A stretch of DNA of 64,000 bases. It comes from Antribacter gilvus (GTDB lineage: Bacteria; Actinomycetota; Actinomycetes; Actinomycetales; Cellulomonadaceae). Location: the NCBI RefSeq assembly GCF_003946865.1, contig NZ_QXTH01000001.1:124001-188000 (forward strand). Reading direction: 5' to 3'. The position numbers and the translations under genes were made by a program. Positions 63,790-64,000 of the stretch are shown here, in pieces; the stretch's first letter is position 1; the number at the start of each line of letters is the position of its first letter. Below the pieces are notes generated by a model. That model ran no database searches, was not told where the DNA came from, and saw only the letters and a list, made by a program, of their open reading frames with translations.

Positions 63790-64000
63790 ATGGTGGTGCT
63801 TTCGGCAACGAGGGTGTCCGACGGCGCACGCTCGGGCGCGGGTGGTCCCGGCACGCCGCTGGACGGCCTGGACGGCCTGGACGGGCCGGACGGGCTCGAC
63901 GCGCTGGACGGGCTTGGTGGGGGTCCGGGGCTCGCGGCGGCCCTGGCCGCCCTGTGCGGCGCGGACACCGGCGGCACCGACACCGGCGACGCGGACGGTG
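63790..64000 (+). CDS. partial gene, probable N-terminus of a DUF222/HNH-type protein
   Basis: An open frame from ATG at 63790 continues past the window edge; a GTG at 63724 is also possible. The visible 70 residues are low complexity, dominated by LDGLDG/GPDG repeats, then PGLAAALAALCGADTGGTD. This Gly/Asp-rich start is common in actinobacterial DUF222 proteins, and the SOS box upstream supports that reading. Nothing here proves the family. Confidence 0.45.
   Translation, partial: MVVLSATRVSDGARSGAGGPGTPLDGLDGLDGPDGLDALDGLGGGPGLAAALAALCGADTGGTDTGDADG

Overview
The window is about 64 kb of very GC-rich, gene-dense actinobacterial DNA. Many genes start with GTG, neighbouring genes overlap by ATGA or GTGA, and rho-independent hairpins lack long T-tracts. 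Secreted modular cellulases (family 6 and family 5 with FN3 linkers and CBM2), a family 43 glycosidase, a SAM-IV riboswitch, mycobacterial-type SOS boxes and 13E12-type DUF222 genes all point to a cellulolytic actinomycete of the Cellulomonas/Promicromonospora kind. Genus is inference. The content is chromosomal: purine, pyrimidine, methionine and glycolysis genes, with no insertion sequence, phage, tRNA, rRNA or CRISPR array seen.

Left part (1-17 kb): the start of a family 43 glycosidase with a LacI-type operator; an acidic anchored protein; a DUF1349 protein; exonuclease III; a CitA/CitB-type two-component system divergent from a tctCBA tricarboxylate transporter; an alpha/beta hydrolase and an SDR enzyme; a TetR repressor divergent from a FAD monooxygenase across paired operators; corA divergent from pyrE; a HAD phosphatase; a DUF368 lipid-carrier translocase and a TrmH methyltransferase.

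Middle (17-46 kb): fba; a SpoIIE-type phosphatase flanked by two STAS proteins (partner switching); DUF3151; purA and purD; a PBP1-PAS-degenerate GGDEF protein divergent from a LacI repressor; GH6 and GH5 cellulases; a formate/nitrite channel; purS-purQ with a double GNAT protein; a HesB protein; an MBL hydrolase; and a family 3 glycosidase that has lost the middle of its catalytic domain. Then comes the most striking locus: a SAM-I riboswitch on the minus strand (rhodanese-metZ) lies back to back with a SAM-IV riboswitch on the plus strand (class V PLP enzyme).

Right part (46-64 kb): a CmpX-like membrane protein, an LLM flavin enzyme, a LuxR-type regulator, a fatty-acid cluster like the mycobacterial htdX-fabG4-fadA2 locus facing a TetR/acyl-CoA oxidase pair, small envelope proteins, a truncated DUF222 gene whose start codon lies inside a perfect SOS box, a DUF1851 protein, an ECF sigma/membrane partner/large secreted protein operon with its own ECF-type promoter, a DUF2993 protein, and at the edge a second SOS box before what is probably another DUF222 gene.
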